Part shown: piece by piece, positions 1 to 8,087 of the stretch | Position numbering within the stretch: position 1 is the first letter of the stretch | Layout: every line of letters begins with the position of its first letter | DNA from: UBA5009 sp038043185 | GTDB taxonomy: Bacteria > Bdellovibrionota > Bdellovibrionia > Bdellovibrionales > Bdellovibrionaceae | Length of the DNA stretch: 64,000 nt | Reading direction: 5' to 3' | Assembly (NCBI GenBank): GCA_038043185.1 | Contig: JBBTCO010000012.1 | Location: 45,170 to 109,169 of the forward strand | Notes under the pieces: model-generated | Told to the model about the DNA's origin: nothing | What the model saw: the letters and a program-made list of their open reading frames with translations, nothing else | Database searches by the model: none | Program-made: the position numbers and the translations under genes

Positions 1-641
1 GAAATTTTTCCAACATGATCCCCAGAATTTGATGAAAATGGTGACCAGTTAGATCCATTCCAACTGCAAATTAAACCATTTCTTGATTGCTGAATGCTTT
101 CGCGGCAATCGGCAAGTGCTGCGTAACCATAATAAGTTCCGCCTACAACTCGTCCAACAGTTTGGTTGTTGCTAATTTTAAAAAGGGACCAATTACTTCC
201 ATTCCAGGTGCACAACAAATTTCGTTCAGACAAACGAACGCTCTCATTGCAATCGAATGAGCTTGCAAAGCCGTATCCGTTGCGACCAACACCAGAGTTG
301 CTCATAATGTTGTAAGGCTGGAAATTATTTCCATTCCAGTTACAAACAATTGGTTCTTGAGTTTGGCTGGTGGCAATAATCGCTGCTTGGCAGTCAACTG
401 ACTGGGCATAGCCAAAACCTGACTTTCCAATCAACACATCACGAACCTGATCATAGGGCTGAAAGTTATTTGGGTTAGCTCCACAAATTAATTTATAATA
501 GGGGCGGGCGGGCGGGAGTCTCTCGCCGTCTCCGGGATAAGGTGCTGGTCGATCGCCGCGTTGAGCTTGTGCAGCCAAAGTGACGAAAACTAAAAGTGTT
601 TGTAAGACCACGTAGGTCAACTGTGATTTAAAAAATTTCAT
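1..641 (-). CDS. Secreted cysteine-repeat protein, 3' end outside the window
   Basis: The reading frame stays open from an ATG at 641 to the window edge, giving 213 residues and no stop. The start has a strong Shine-Dalgarno (AGGAGG, 6 nt upstream). Residues 1-26 form a Sec signal peptide ending in AQA. The mature part holds four imperfect repeats of 44-48 residues. Each begins with a Cys in a CxWNGxN-like motif (Cys 53, 100, 144, 192) and the first three have a later GxGYA...DC motif (Cys 84, 131, 179). Paired cysteines at fixed spacing suggest disulphides in an exported protein. I do not recognise the family and no function is claimed. It could be a surface adhesin or periplasmic repeat protein. 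Confidence 0.8.
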   Translation of the reverse strand, partial: MKFFKSQLTYVVLQTLLVFVTLAAQAQRGDRPAPYPGDGERLPPARPYYKLICGANPNNFQPYDQVRDVLIGKSGFGYAQSVDCQAAIIATSQTQEPIVCNWNGNNFQPYNIMSNSGVGRNGYGFASSFDCNESVRLSERNLLCTWNGSNWSLFKISNNQTVGRVVGGTYYGYAALADCRESIQQSRNGLICSWNGSNWSPFSSNSGDHVGKI

Positions 642-689
642 TGTTCCTCCTGTATTTTAGTTCAGTTAAAATTTATTCTTCAAGGCGTG

Positions 690-1742
690 TTATTTAGTCT
701 TCTTTTTCGCGAAAACAAAAAACTCACGTCCTTGTCGGCGTGGCAAAGAATGTCTCCAACGGCCCCAAAAAATAAATTCATAATTTTTGTTTAGGCGTTG
801 GCGAAGTTCCCACTCACTACCACCAAAGGGAGGCCCCTGAGGCTTGTCCCAACCAAAAAAGACTCCCATTAAATGCCCGCCTGGCGCAAGAACTCGATTC
901 CAAATTTTTACAAGCTCTTGACGGCGCACCGGATTAATAGCGCAATAACAGGTGTGTTCGAACACATAGTCGAATCTTTCGTTGTATTCCGAACCCAAGG
1001 AAAAGATATCTTTCATTTCGAATTTAAGACTACTCACCTGAGCATAATTCTTTTTGACCCGCTTGATGGCCTCTGGCGAAACATCAATTCCGGTAACAAT
1101 GTGGCCGTTTTGTGCAAAAAAAGCAGCATCGTGACCTTCGCCGCAGCCCAGGACAAGGATACGAGATTTTGGTAATTTCAAACGAGGCAACATGTCTTTA
1201 AGAGCTTCGGCAGGTTCGGCCAAATTCCAGCGAGGATTGCCTTCGCTGACGTAAACATCACTCCACCATTTTTCTTGGTCAACTTCAGGAAAACTTTTAA
1301 GTAAAAGTTGGACGGGATAATTTTTCCCTTCCCAGGTGATAGAGTCATCATCAAATTCTTCAAGCAAATTAAAAAATTGCATCTGTGCTTTTCGCGAAAA
1401 AACAAAAGGAATATCTTCCTTTGTTCGTCCATGAAAACGATCCCATTCATCAACACGAAGGCTATTCAAATTAAAACTAAAAAGAGTTTCGTAGGGACAT
1501 ATAATTTGCCAGCCTGATTTTTCAAAAGAAACAAATTGGGCAATGAGTGGTTCATCAAAAACCTCGACAAAAAAGTAACGACTATCAACATTCGAAACAA
1601 AGGCACCATTTTCGTCTTGAGCCATATTTTTAAGCAGAGCATAACCTGTTTTTTGATCATTCAGGCGCATTTCGTCTTGAAGGAAGTAGCCTTCTTCATC
1701 AAGCGTAATAAAAGAATCAGGGAGAACTTGGGTCTTTTTCAT
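690..1742 (-). CDS. SAM-dependent methyltransferase, TPMT-like
   Basis: 350 residues from the ATG at 1742, which has GGTGA just upstream; a TTG at 1781 would add 13 residues but lies deeper in the upstream gene. The C-terminal half is a class I methyltransferase: motif I LVLGCGEGHDAAFF (about residue 195) is followed by an acidic strand end (GIDVSPEAI). The preceding WWSDVY...PRWNLAEPAEAL stretch is typical of the thiopurine S-methyltransferase family. The N-terminal 150 residues are a separate domain I cannot name. Substrate unknown. The start overlaps the 3' end of the gene at 1717-2169 by 26 bp, so the two are probably co-transcribed. Confidence 0.85.
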   Translation of the reverse strand: MKKTQVLPDSFITLDEEGYFLQDEMRLNDQKTGYALLKNMAQDENGAFVSNVDSRYFFVEVFDEPLIAQFVSFEKSGWQIICPYETLFSFNLNSLRVDEWDRFHGRTKEDIPFVFSRKAQMQFFNLLEEFDDDSITWEGKNYPVQLLLKSFPEVDQEKWWSDVYVSEGNPRWNLAEPAEALKDMLPRLKLPKSRILVLGCGEGHDAAFFAQNGHIVTGIDVSPEAIKRVKKNYAQVSSLKFEMKDIFSLGSEYNERFDYVFEHTCYCAINPVRRQELVKIWNRVLAPGGHLMGVFFGWDKPQGPPFGGSEWELRQRLNKNYEFIFWGRWRHSLPRRQGREFFVFAKKKTK

Positions 1743-2169
1743 CGTCACCAGAGTTGTCCGGTGTGACGAGCGAACCGTCAATGTAATTCACGTTGTCACC
1801 GGTCGTCTTAAGGCTTTGTAAAGTCCACTTATCAATTGTCGGATCATCTGAAAGATCTCGATAAAGCACGGCTTCACCATCAATTATCGTTTCGAAAGCC
1901 TCTTTATTTTTATCTGAGGCAGGTATCGAAAATTTATAGGAAAATACGGCCTTAACTTTTCGCTCGCCCATATTTTCCGTCCAAAGCTTGATAATATCCA
2001 CTTCCGAAGCCTCGGGCTTTTTATTTTTAATTGTCTTTTGAATAAGATCGGCAAATTTTTGCTGAATGGCGGAGTGCGTCTCGAAGCCAATCGCCGCGGA
2101 ACTGTGGATCACGTTCCATGACCAAATAAGGGCTGCAGTAAAGACGATTAAGCTAATGATTTTCTTCAT
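1717..2169 (-). CDS. Small exported protein of unknown function
   Basis: 150 residues with an ATG preceded by AAGGAA. The first 26 residues are a basic, hydrophobic signal peptide or anchor. The rest is a small alpha/beta region ending in an acidic, disordered tail (DNSGDDEKDPSSP). No catalytic motif is visible. It lies immediately upstream of and overlaps the methyltransferase, and is divergent from the liu operon 36 bp away. Function unknown; periplasmic location is inferred from the N-terminus. Confidence 0.75.
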   Translation of the reverse strand: MKKIISLIVFTAALIWSWNVIHSSAAIGFETHSAIQQKFADLIQKTIKNKKPEASEVDIIKLWTENMGERKVKAVFSYKFSIPASDKNKEAFETIIDGEAVLYRDLSDDPTIDKWTLQSLKTTGDNVNYIDGSLVTPDNSGDDEKDPSSP

Positions 2170-2205
2170 AGATTAATTCCTTGTGTGTATGATACGAGAT
2201 ATCTC

Positions 2206-2820
2206 ATGAATTCTGATTGGAAGACAACTCTATTGTCAAAAAGTCTATCATTGAATCAGCGGCTCGAACAACAGTTAGAGTCGCGAGGCCTTCGTTTGAA
2301 TGCCGTTGATTTCGCAAGTTTCATCGAAAATTGGGCGCCACGAACCTCAAGAGACGCCTTGAGTTACGTCCTTAATTTTATTCGACCAGTGGTTTTGGGA
2401 ATGGGATTTCGGATTTCGCGACTGAGCGATGAAAAAATCGAAGTTATTATTCCTGAACGCTCGAAAAATAAAAATGAAGAGGGTACAACTCACGAAGCTG
2501 TTTTGCTTGCCGCTGCCATTGAAGGGGCAAAGACCCTGTGGCTCAGGCATGCTCCACTTGGCGATTTTCATATTCGCATTGATGAAATCAATATTAAGAA
2601 CTTAAAAGCAAGCACCTCTGAAATTCGCATGAGAATGGAAATTCCCGAGACAATTCGCCAAAGTATTTTGGGGCAATTGCGAGTCATGAATCGAGCCCAA
2701 GTCGAAAATCACATTCAGTTTTTCGAAGAAGGCGATCAATTAATTGCCGAATCTACTTTGCATCTAACAGTTTCAACAACTTCGCTTCTTGAAGCTCCAA
2801 CCAAAGGTCAGAACGGGTAA
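2206..2820 (+). CDS. Hotdog-fold (DUF4442/thioesterase-like) protein heading the liu operon
   Basis: 204 residues from the ATG at 2206; a GTG at 2185 would add seven residues but has no Shine-Dalgarno. The central region (GMGFRISRLSDEKIEVIIPE, then HEAVLLAAAIEGAKTLW, then long beta strands) has the look of a hotdog acyl-CoA thioesterase of the DUF4442/PaaI type, with the helix HEAVLLAAAIEGA as the hot dog sausage. It sits 3 bp upstream of the carboxyltransferase gene, so an acyl-CoA role in leucine catabolism is plausible but inferred. No active-site residue is certain. Confidence 0.7.
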   Translation: MNSDWKTTLLSKSLSLNQRLEQQLESRGLRLNAVDFASFIENWAPRTSRDALSYVLNFIRPVVLGMGFRISRLSDEKIEVIIPERSKNKNEEGTTHEAVLLAAAIEGAKTLWLRHAPLGDFHIRIDEINIKNLKASTSEIRMRMEIPETIRQSILGQLRVMNRAQVENHIQFFEEGDQLIAESTLHLTVSTTSLLEAPTKGQNG

Positions 2821-2823
2821 GGG

Positions 2824-4428
2824 ATGATTTTAGAAACCCAAATTAATTCACAAGATGAGTCTTTTATTGCCAATTCTGCAGCGATGAAAGTGCTGGTTGA
2901 GGAATGGCGAAGTCAGGTACAAAAAACTCAATTGGGCGGCGGCGTGGAAGCTGTCAAAAAACACAAAGCTCGGGGTAAATTAACAGCTCGGGAAAGAATC
3001 GAAGGTCTTTTAGATCCCCAAACTTCTTTTCTTGAATTTTCAACTTTAGCTGCATGGGGCATGTACGAAAATCAAGCCCCTTCGGCCGGTGTGATCACAG
3101 GTATCGGTCGCATTCAGGGTATCGAATGCATGATTGTGGCGAATGATGCCACGGTTAAGGGTGGTACTTACTTTCCAATGACCGTGAAAAAACATTTACG
3201 AGCTCAAGAAATTGCCATGGAAAACGGTCTTCCTTGTATTTATTTAGTGGATAGCGGTGGCGCATTCTTGCCCATGCAATCCGAAGTTTTTCCAGATCGC
3301 GATCACTTTGGTCGAATTTTTTATAATCAAGCTCGCATGTCAGCGGAAAACATCCCACAAATTTCTGTTGTGATGGGTTCTTGCACCGCCGGCGGAGCTT
3401 ATGTTCCCGCAATGAGTGACGAAAATGTTATTGTCAAAGACAACGGCACTATTTTTCTAGGTGGCCCGCCTTTGGTTAAAGCAGCCACAGGTGAAGAAGT
3501 GAATGCGCAAGAATTGGGTGGGGCGCAAGTTCATTGTGAAAACAGTGGAGTTACCGATCATTTTGCGGAAGATGACGAACATGCTTTAGAAATCACTCGC
3601 TCGATTGTTGCTCAACTTAATCATCGAAAAAAAGTTCAAATGAAATTGCAACCTATCGAGGAACCGCTTTTTAAACCCAAAGATATTTACGGCGTTATTC
3701 CTAAAGACACACGCATCCCTTTTGACGTGCGCGAAATTATTGCTCGGATTGTTGATGGCAGTCGTTTTCATGAATTTAAATCTTTGTACGGAAAAACTTT
3801 GGTGACAGGATTTGCTCATATATGGGGAATGCCTGTAGGAATTCTTGCGAATAATGGAGTTTTATTTAGTGAAAGCGCCATGAAAGCGGCTCATTTTATT
3901 GAACTTTGTGAACAGCGCGAAGTGCCGTTGGTATTTCTTCAAAACATCACTGGTTTTATGGTTGGAAAAAAATACGAAAATGAAGGCATTGCTAAACACG
4001 GAGCCAAAATGGTGATGGCCGTAAGCAATGCCCGCGTTCCGAAATTCACCGTTGTTATCGGCGGCTCCTATGGCGCCGGAAACTACGGAATGTGTGGTCG
4101 AGCTTATCAGCCGCGCCAATTGTGGATGTGGCCAAACGCTCGGATCAGCGTAATGGGTGGGGAACAAGCGGCTAATGTTTTATTAACGGTGAAGTTGGAA
4201 CAAATGTCGATTCTGGGGCGAGGAATGAGCGCGGCTGAGCGTGTGGATTTTAAAAAACCAATTTTAGATAAATACGAAGGTGAAAGTTCGGCTTACTTTT
4301 CTACGGCTCGGATTTGGGATGATGGCATCATTGATCCAGTCGACACCAGACAAGTTTTGGCTCTGGGAATTTCGGCATCTTTAAACAAAGCTTGGGGAAA
4401 ACGTCGACAGGGCGTTTTCAGAATGTAG
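2824..4428 (+). CDS. liuB: Methylcrotonyl-CoA carboxylase, carboxyltransferase (beta) subunit
   Basis: 534 residues, normal length for the family. It transfers carboxybiotin CO2 to 3-methylcrotonyl-CoA, giving 3-methylglutaconyl-CoA in leucine and isovalerate degradation in the cytoplasm. Diagnostic stretches are VANDATVKGGTYFPMTVKKH, the oxyanion-type GSCTAGGAYVPAMSDE and the C-terminal GGSYGAGNYGMCGRAYQPR with VMGGEQAA. These match MCC beta better than propionyl-CoA carboxylase beta, and the neighbours (liuC, split alpha subunit, HMG-CoA lyase) support this. The ATG lies 3 bp after the previous stop, with purine-rich GGGTAAGGG before it. Confidence 0.96.
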   Translation: MILETQINSQDESFIANSAAMKVLVEEWRSQVQKTQLGGGVEAVKKHKARGKLTARERIEGLLDPQTSFLEFSTLAAWGMYENQAPSAGVITGIGRIQGIECMIVANDATVKGGTYFPMTVKKHLRAQEIAMENGLPCIYLVDSGGAFLPMQSEVFPDRDHFGRIFYNQARMSAENIPQISVVMGSCTAGGAYVPAMSDENVIVKDNGTIFLGGPPLVKAATGEEVNAQELGGAQVHCENSGVTDHFAEDDEHALEITRSIVAQLNHRKKVQMKLQPIEEPLFKPKDIYGVIPKDTRIPFDVREIIARIVDGSRFHEFKSLYGKTLVTGFAHIWGMPVGILANNGVLFSESAMKAAHFIELCEQREVPLVFLQNITGFMVGKKYENEGIAKHGAKMVMAVSNARVPKFTVVIGGSYGAGNYGMCGRAYQPRQLWMWPNARISVMGGEQAANVLLTVKLEQMSILGRGMSAAERVDFKKPILDKYEGESSAYFSTARIWDDGIIDPVDTRQVLALGISASLNKAWGKRRQGVFRM

Positions 4429-4454
4429 AATCTTTAATTTTTGAGGTTTAGGAT

Positions 4455-5231
4455 ATGTCTGAAATAGTCATTTCTGAAATAAATAATGTTGCTTACGTTA
4501 AACTGCATCGACCAGACGTTCGAAATGCTTTTAATCCTGAAATGGTAAAAGAGCTGAAGGAAAATTTTTTAGCTTTCGAAAAAAGAAAAGATCTTCGTGC
4601 CATCGTTCTGTTGGGTGAAGGAAAAATTTTCTGTGCTGGAGCAGATTTGCAATGGATGCAATCGATGATCAATTTTAATTTCGAGCAGAACAAACAAGAT
4701 GCCGCGAATTTATTTGAAATGTTTGAAGCCATACTGAACTGTTCAATTCCAGTCATAGGACAAGTTCATGGTGCCGCCTTTGGTGGTGCGTTGGGATTAA
4801 TTGCTGTTTGTGACGAGGTTGTCGCCGAAGAGTCCACTCAGTTTTGTTTCAGTGAAGTGAAGTTGGGGTTAATTCCTGCGGTGATCAGCGGATTTATTTC
4901 GCTGAAAGCATCGCTTTTTCACGTTCGTCCCTTGATGTTTTCGGGTCGTGTATTTGATATCACGATGGCGATGAATGCCAATCTTGTTCATCATCGTGTG
5001 CCCAATGGTGAAGCCCATCGTGAAGTGCAAAAACTTTTGCACAAATACATCGATGGAGGTCCCGAAGCCATTCGTGAGACCAAAAAATTAATGAACAGTA
5101 TTTACTGGTCAACTTGGGACGAACAGAAAGAAAAAACATGTAAGCTCATTGCCGAAAGACGAGTCAGTCGTGAGGGGCAAGACGGTTTAAGAAGTTTTCT
5201 TGACGGAAAAAAGCCTGAATGGAAAAGCTAA
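4455..5231 (+). CDS. liuC: Enoyl-CoA hydratase, probable methylglutaconyl-CoA hydratase
   Basis: 258 residues, a full-length crotonase. FCAGADLQWMQSM supplies the first oxyanion-hole strand in the form typical of methylglutaconyl-CoA hydratases, and GAAFGGALGLIAVCD supplies the second. The Glu of FSEVKLGLIPAVIS is at the position of a catalytic acid. It would hydrate 3-methylglutaconyl-CoA to HMG-CoA. It lies 26 bp after liuB, with AGG upstream of the ATG, and ends 1 bp before the biotin carboxylase start. Assignment within the crotonase family rests on the AGADLxWM motif and the operon. Confidence 0.92.
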   Translation: MSEIVISEINNVAYVKLHRPDVRNAFNPEMVKELKENFLAFEKRKDLRAIVLLGEGKIFCAGADLQWMQSMINFNFEQNKQDAANLFEMFEAILNCSIPVIGQVHGAAFGGALGLIAVCDEVVAEESTQFCFSEVKLGLIPAVISGFISLKASLFHVRPLMFSGRVFDITMAMNANLVHHRVPNGEAHREVQKLLHKYIDGGPEAIRETKKLMNSIYWSTWDEQKEKTCKLIAERRVSREGQDGLRSFLDGKKPEWKS

Positions 5232-5232
5232 A

Positions 5233-6720
5233 ATGAAGAAGATCAATCGGCTGGCCATTGCCAATCGAGGCGAAGTGGCCGTGCGAATTATCAAGGCCTG
5301 TGAAGAATTGGGTATTGAAACGGTACTGCTTCATTCCGAAGCGGACATGGGATCTCGGGCTTACCGCCTGGCCACCAAAAAAATCTGCATAGGTGGAGCT
5401 CAGACCAATCAAAGCTATTTAAATATTCCCGCAAATATTCAAGGTGCTTTGGCCAGTGGAGCCGACGCCGTTCATCCCGGCTTTGGTTTTCTTTCCGAGA
5501 ACGCTGATTTTGCTGAAGCTGTGGAAAAAGCAGGTTTAATTTTTGTTGGACCTTCGGCTAATTCCATTCGCTTGCTTGGCGATAAAATTAGTTGCAAACA
5601 ATTGGCAGCAAAAGCGGGCTTACCTTTGATTCCTGGTTATAGTGGCAAGGATCAAAGTTTAGATTGCTTAATTTCAGAAGCTGAAAAAATTGGTTATCCG
5701 GTCATTGTTAAAGCAGCCGCCGGTGGGGGTGGCCGTGGCATGAAGTTGATAAAAAATTCGACCGAGGCAAAAGAGCTTATCGAATCTGCGCAACGGGAAT
5801 CTTTGTCGGCTTTTGGTTCAGAGCAAGTTTTTTTAGAAAAATATTTAGATCGAGCAAAACACATCGAGTTTCAAATTTTTGGTGATTCCAGCGGCCGCGT
5901 TGTTCATCTTTTTGACCGCGAGTGTTCGGTGCAAAGACGTCATCAAAAAATTATTGAAGAAGCAATTTCTTCTTCGCTCTCTGAAGATTTGCGAAAAAAA
6001 ATGGGCGAAGCGGCTGTGTCTTTAGCAACTTTGGGAAAATACAAAGGGGCGGGTACGGTTGAATTTTTACTTCAAGACGGAAAGTTTTATCTTTTAGAAG
6101 TTAACACGCGACTTCAAGTCGAACATTCCGTGACTGAAATGGTTTTGGGAGTGGACCTTGTCAAAGCACAAATTTTAACAGCTCAAGGTGATTTTATTTT
6201 TAAAACTCAAGATCACAGTCCACGGGGACATGCTATCGAGGGTCGTGTTTATGCAGAAAATCCCTACCAAGGGGGAATTCCCAGCACTGGCCTACTTGGC
6301 CATGTTTCTTTTCCCGAGGGCCCTGGTCGTCGTTTTGAATACGGCTTTGAATCGGGCGATCAAATCACTTCGTTTTATGATCCAATGATTGCGAAAGTAA
6401 TTGTTTGGGATGAGTCCCGCCCCAGAGCTATTCAAAAAATGATCAAAGTTCTTGAGGGCTCGGTGATTTTTGGAGTGCATACGAACATTCCTTATTTGAT
6501 CGCAATTTTAAAACATCCCGAATTTATCAATGGCACGATGACCACAAGATTCATTGAAAATAATTTTGCTGAAGGTCTGAAGGTTCCTGCTCTTGCTGAA
6601 AAAGAAAAAATTCTTTTCGAAAAAGTTTTAAGCGCGCATAAGCCATCCCTTTCTCTTCAAGATGCTCAGGGGGGCATTAAAACAAATTCTCCATGGAATC
6701 AATCTTGGAGAATTTTGTGA
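5233..6720 (+). CDS. liuD: Biotin carboxylase subunit of methylcrotonyl-CoA carboxylase (alpha, N-terminal part)
   Basis: 495 residues from the ATG at 5233, 1 bp after the liuC stop. It carboxylates biotin with ATP and bicarbonate. The N-terminal domain starts IANRGEVAVRIIKACEELGI. The ATP-grasp region shows VIVKAAAGGGGRGM, HIEFQIFGDSSG, RECSVQRRHQK and the catalytic EVNTRLQVEHSVTEM. The protein ends after the biotin carboxylase C-terminal domain. In most MCC alpha proteins the BT and biotinyl domains follow in the same chain, but here they are encoded by the next gene. The symbol is given by context; the protein covers only part of the usual LiuD. Confidence 0.92.
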   Translation: MKKINRLAIANRGEVAVRIIKACEELGIETVLLHSEADMGSRAYRLATKKICIGGAQTNQSYLNIPANIQGALASGADAVHPGFGFLSENADFAEAVEKAGLIFVGPSANSIRLLGDKISCKQLAAKAGLPLIPGYSGKDQSLDCLISEAEKIGYPVIVKAAAGGGGRGMKLIKNSTEAKELIESAQRESLSAFGSEQVFLEKYLDRAKHIEFQIFGDSSGRVVHLFDRECSVQRRHQKIIEEAISSSLSEDLRKKMGEAAVSLATLGKYKGAGTVEFLLQDGKFYLLEVNTRLQVEHSVTEMVLGVDLVKAQILTAQGDFIFKTQDHSPRGHAIEGRVYAENPYQGGIPSTGLLGHVSFPEGPGRRFEYGFESGDQITSFYDPMIAKVIVWDESRPRAIQKMIKVLEGSVIFGVHTNIPYLIAILKHPEFINGTMTTRFIENNFAEGLKVPALAEKEKILFEKVLSAHKPSLSLQDAQGGIKTNSPWNQSWRIL

Positions 6721-7130
6721 TTGAGGCTAAAAAAATAAAATTTCACTTTGATAATCACGACTATGAAGCCTTGACTCAAAAAATTGGTTCGTCTGTTTGG
6801 GTTTATTTTCAAGGAAAAACATACTCCATTCCGGCCACAGATCAAAATTTAAAATCACGACATAAATCAAAAAGCGCGAATGCCGGCGTAACTGCAATTT
6901 TGTCTCCGATGCCGGGAAAAATAACAAAAGTTTTACTTTCCGCTGGGCAAAATGCAGAGGTTGGACAAGTTGTGATTGTGATGGAAGCTATGAAAATGGA
7001 ATACACTCTTAAATCTGAACTCAAAGCTAAAATAAAAAAAGTGATGACCAAAGTTGGCGATCAGGTGGCTTTGGGACAAATTTTAATTGAGTTTGAAAGC
7101 TCTTCGAACAAGGCCGGAGAGAAAAAATGA
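6717..7130 (+). CDS. Biotin carboxyl carrier protein of the split methylcrotonyl-CoA carboxylase
   Basis: About 137 residues. I choose the GTG at 6717 because GGAG lies 6 nt upstream and the start overlaps the previous stop as GTGA, a translational-coupling arrangement. An ATG at 6693 has no Shine-Dalgarno. The C-terminal 75 residues are a biotinyl domain: SPMPGKITKV...VMEAMKMEYTLKS, with Lys of AMKM as the biotinylation site. The N-terminal 60 residues (IEAKKIKFHF...VYFQGKTYSI) resemble the small barrel linking biotin carboxylase to the carrier in MCC alpha. Together with the upstream gene it rebuilds a normal alpha subunit. Confidence 0.9.
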   Translation: MIEAKKIKFHFDNHDYEALTQKIGSSVWVYFQGKTYSIPATDQNLKSRHKSKSANAGVTAILSPMPGKITKVLLSAGQNAEVGQVVIVMEAMKMEYTLKSELKAKIKKVMTKVGDQVALGQILIEFESSSNKAGEKK

Positions 7131-8050
7131 AAACCAAAGTACAGTTAGTGGAAATGGGTCTTCGCGATGGTCTGCAAAATGAAAAAGTCATGTTGGATGT
7201 GAATCAGCGTTGTGAGTTGGCGCTTCGTTTGAGCACAGCGGGCCTTAAGCGAATTGAAGTCGGTGCTTTTGTTCGACCCAATTGGGTTCCACAAATGGCT
7301 GGGACTGCAGATGTGATCCGTCAGGTGCAGGAACTGGTTAAATCAAAGAAAATTTCTCGTCAGGTGCAATTTTCAGTATTAGTTCCAAATGAAAAAGGCA
7401 TGGAATATGCTTTGATGTCCAAGGTCTCTGAAATTGCAATTTTTGCATCCTCATCAGAAACATTTTCACAAAAAAATATCAATTGCAGTATTGAAGAAAG
7501 CTTTCAAAGATTTGCTCCTGTTGTTCGTTTGGCTAAAGAACACAAAATAAAAGTGCGTTCCTATTTAAGTGTTTGTTTTGGCTGTCCTTATGAAGGAAAA
7601 ATTTCAGAAACGAAAGTCGTTCAATTGGCGAAAAGAATGCATCGTCTTGGTGTTTATGAAATATCTATTGGTGACACGATCGGCGTAGCCCATCCAGGTC
7701 AGGTTAAATCCCTTTTTCAAAAATTAAAAAAAGAAATTCCCGTTGGAAAGTTAGTTGGACATTTCCACGACACCCGCGGCACGGCGCTGGTTAACATCCT
7801 GACGGCTTATCAGTTAGGAGTGCGAGTTTTTGATACCAGCATTGGGGGCTTGGGGGGCTGTCCTTATGCGCCTGGGGCTGCTGGAAATGTAGCGACCGAG
7901 GATGTTGTCTACATGTTTGACGGCCTAGGGGTAAAAACCGGAGTCGATCTGGATAAGCTTATTGAAACCAATCGTTGGTTATCAGAAACCATGAAAAAAA
8001 TACTTCCTTCGAAAGTAGGAAGCGTCGGTCGTTTAATTCCAAAAAAATAA
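7127..8050 (+). CDS. liuE: Hydroxymethylglutaryl-CoA lyase
   Basis: 307 residues, usual length. It cleaves HMG-CoA to acetyl-CoA and acetoacetate, the last step of leucine degradation. The TIM-barrel signatures are clear: VEMGLRDGLQNEK at the N-terminus (catalytic Arg-Asp), GHFHDTRGTALVN with metal-ligand histidines, and the family loop GLGGCPYAPGAAGN with the active-site Cys. The ATG overlaps the carrier stop as ATGA. It is the last gene of the operon. No isovaleryl-CoA dehydrogenase (liuA) is in the window, so the first oxidation must be encoded elsewhere. Confidence 0.96.
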   Translation: MKTKVQLVEMGLRDGLQNEKVMLDVNQRCELALRLSTAGLKRIEVGAFVRPNWVPQMAGTADVIRQVQELVKSKKISRQVQFSVLVPNEKGMEYALMSKVSEIAIFASSSETFSQKNINCSIEESFQRFAPVVRLAKEHKIKVRSYLSVCFGCPYEGKISETKVVQLAKRMHRLGVYEISIGDTIGVAHPGQVKSLFQKLKKEIPVGKLVGHFHDTRGTALVNILTAYQLGVRVFDTSIGGLGGCPYAPGAAGNVATEDVVYMFDGLGVKTGVDLDKLIETNRWLSETMKKILPSKVGSVGRLIPKK

Positions 8051-8087
8051 TACACATGGATCGTCTCTTGCTGTAGAGAGAGGCACG

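Noticed and set aside
2196..2205. GAGATATCTC palindrome before the hotdog gene as an operator
   Set aside because: Ten bases of perfect symmetry are expected by chance in a window of this size, and no second copy was noticed nearby.
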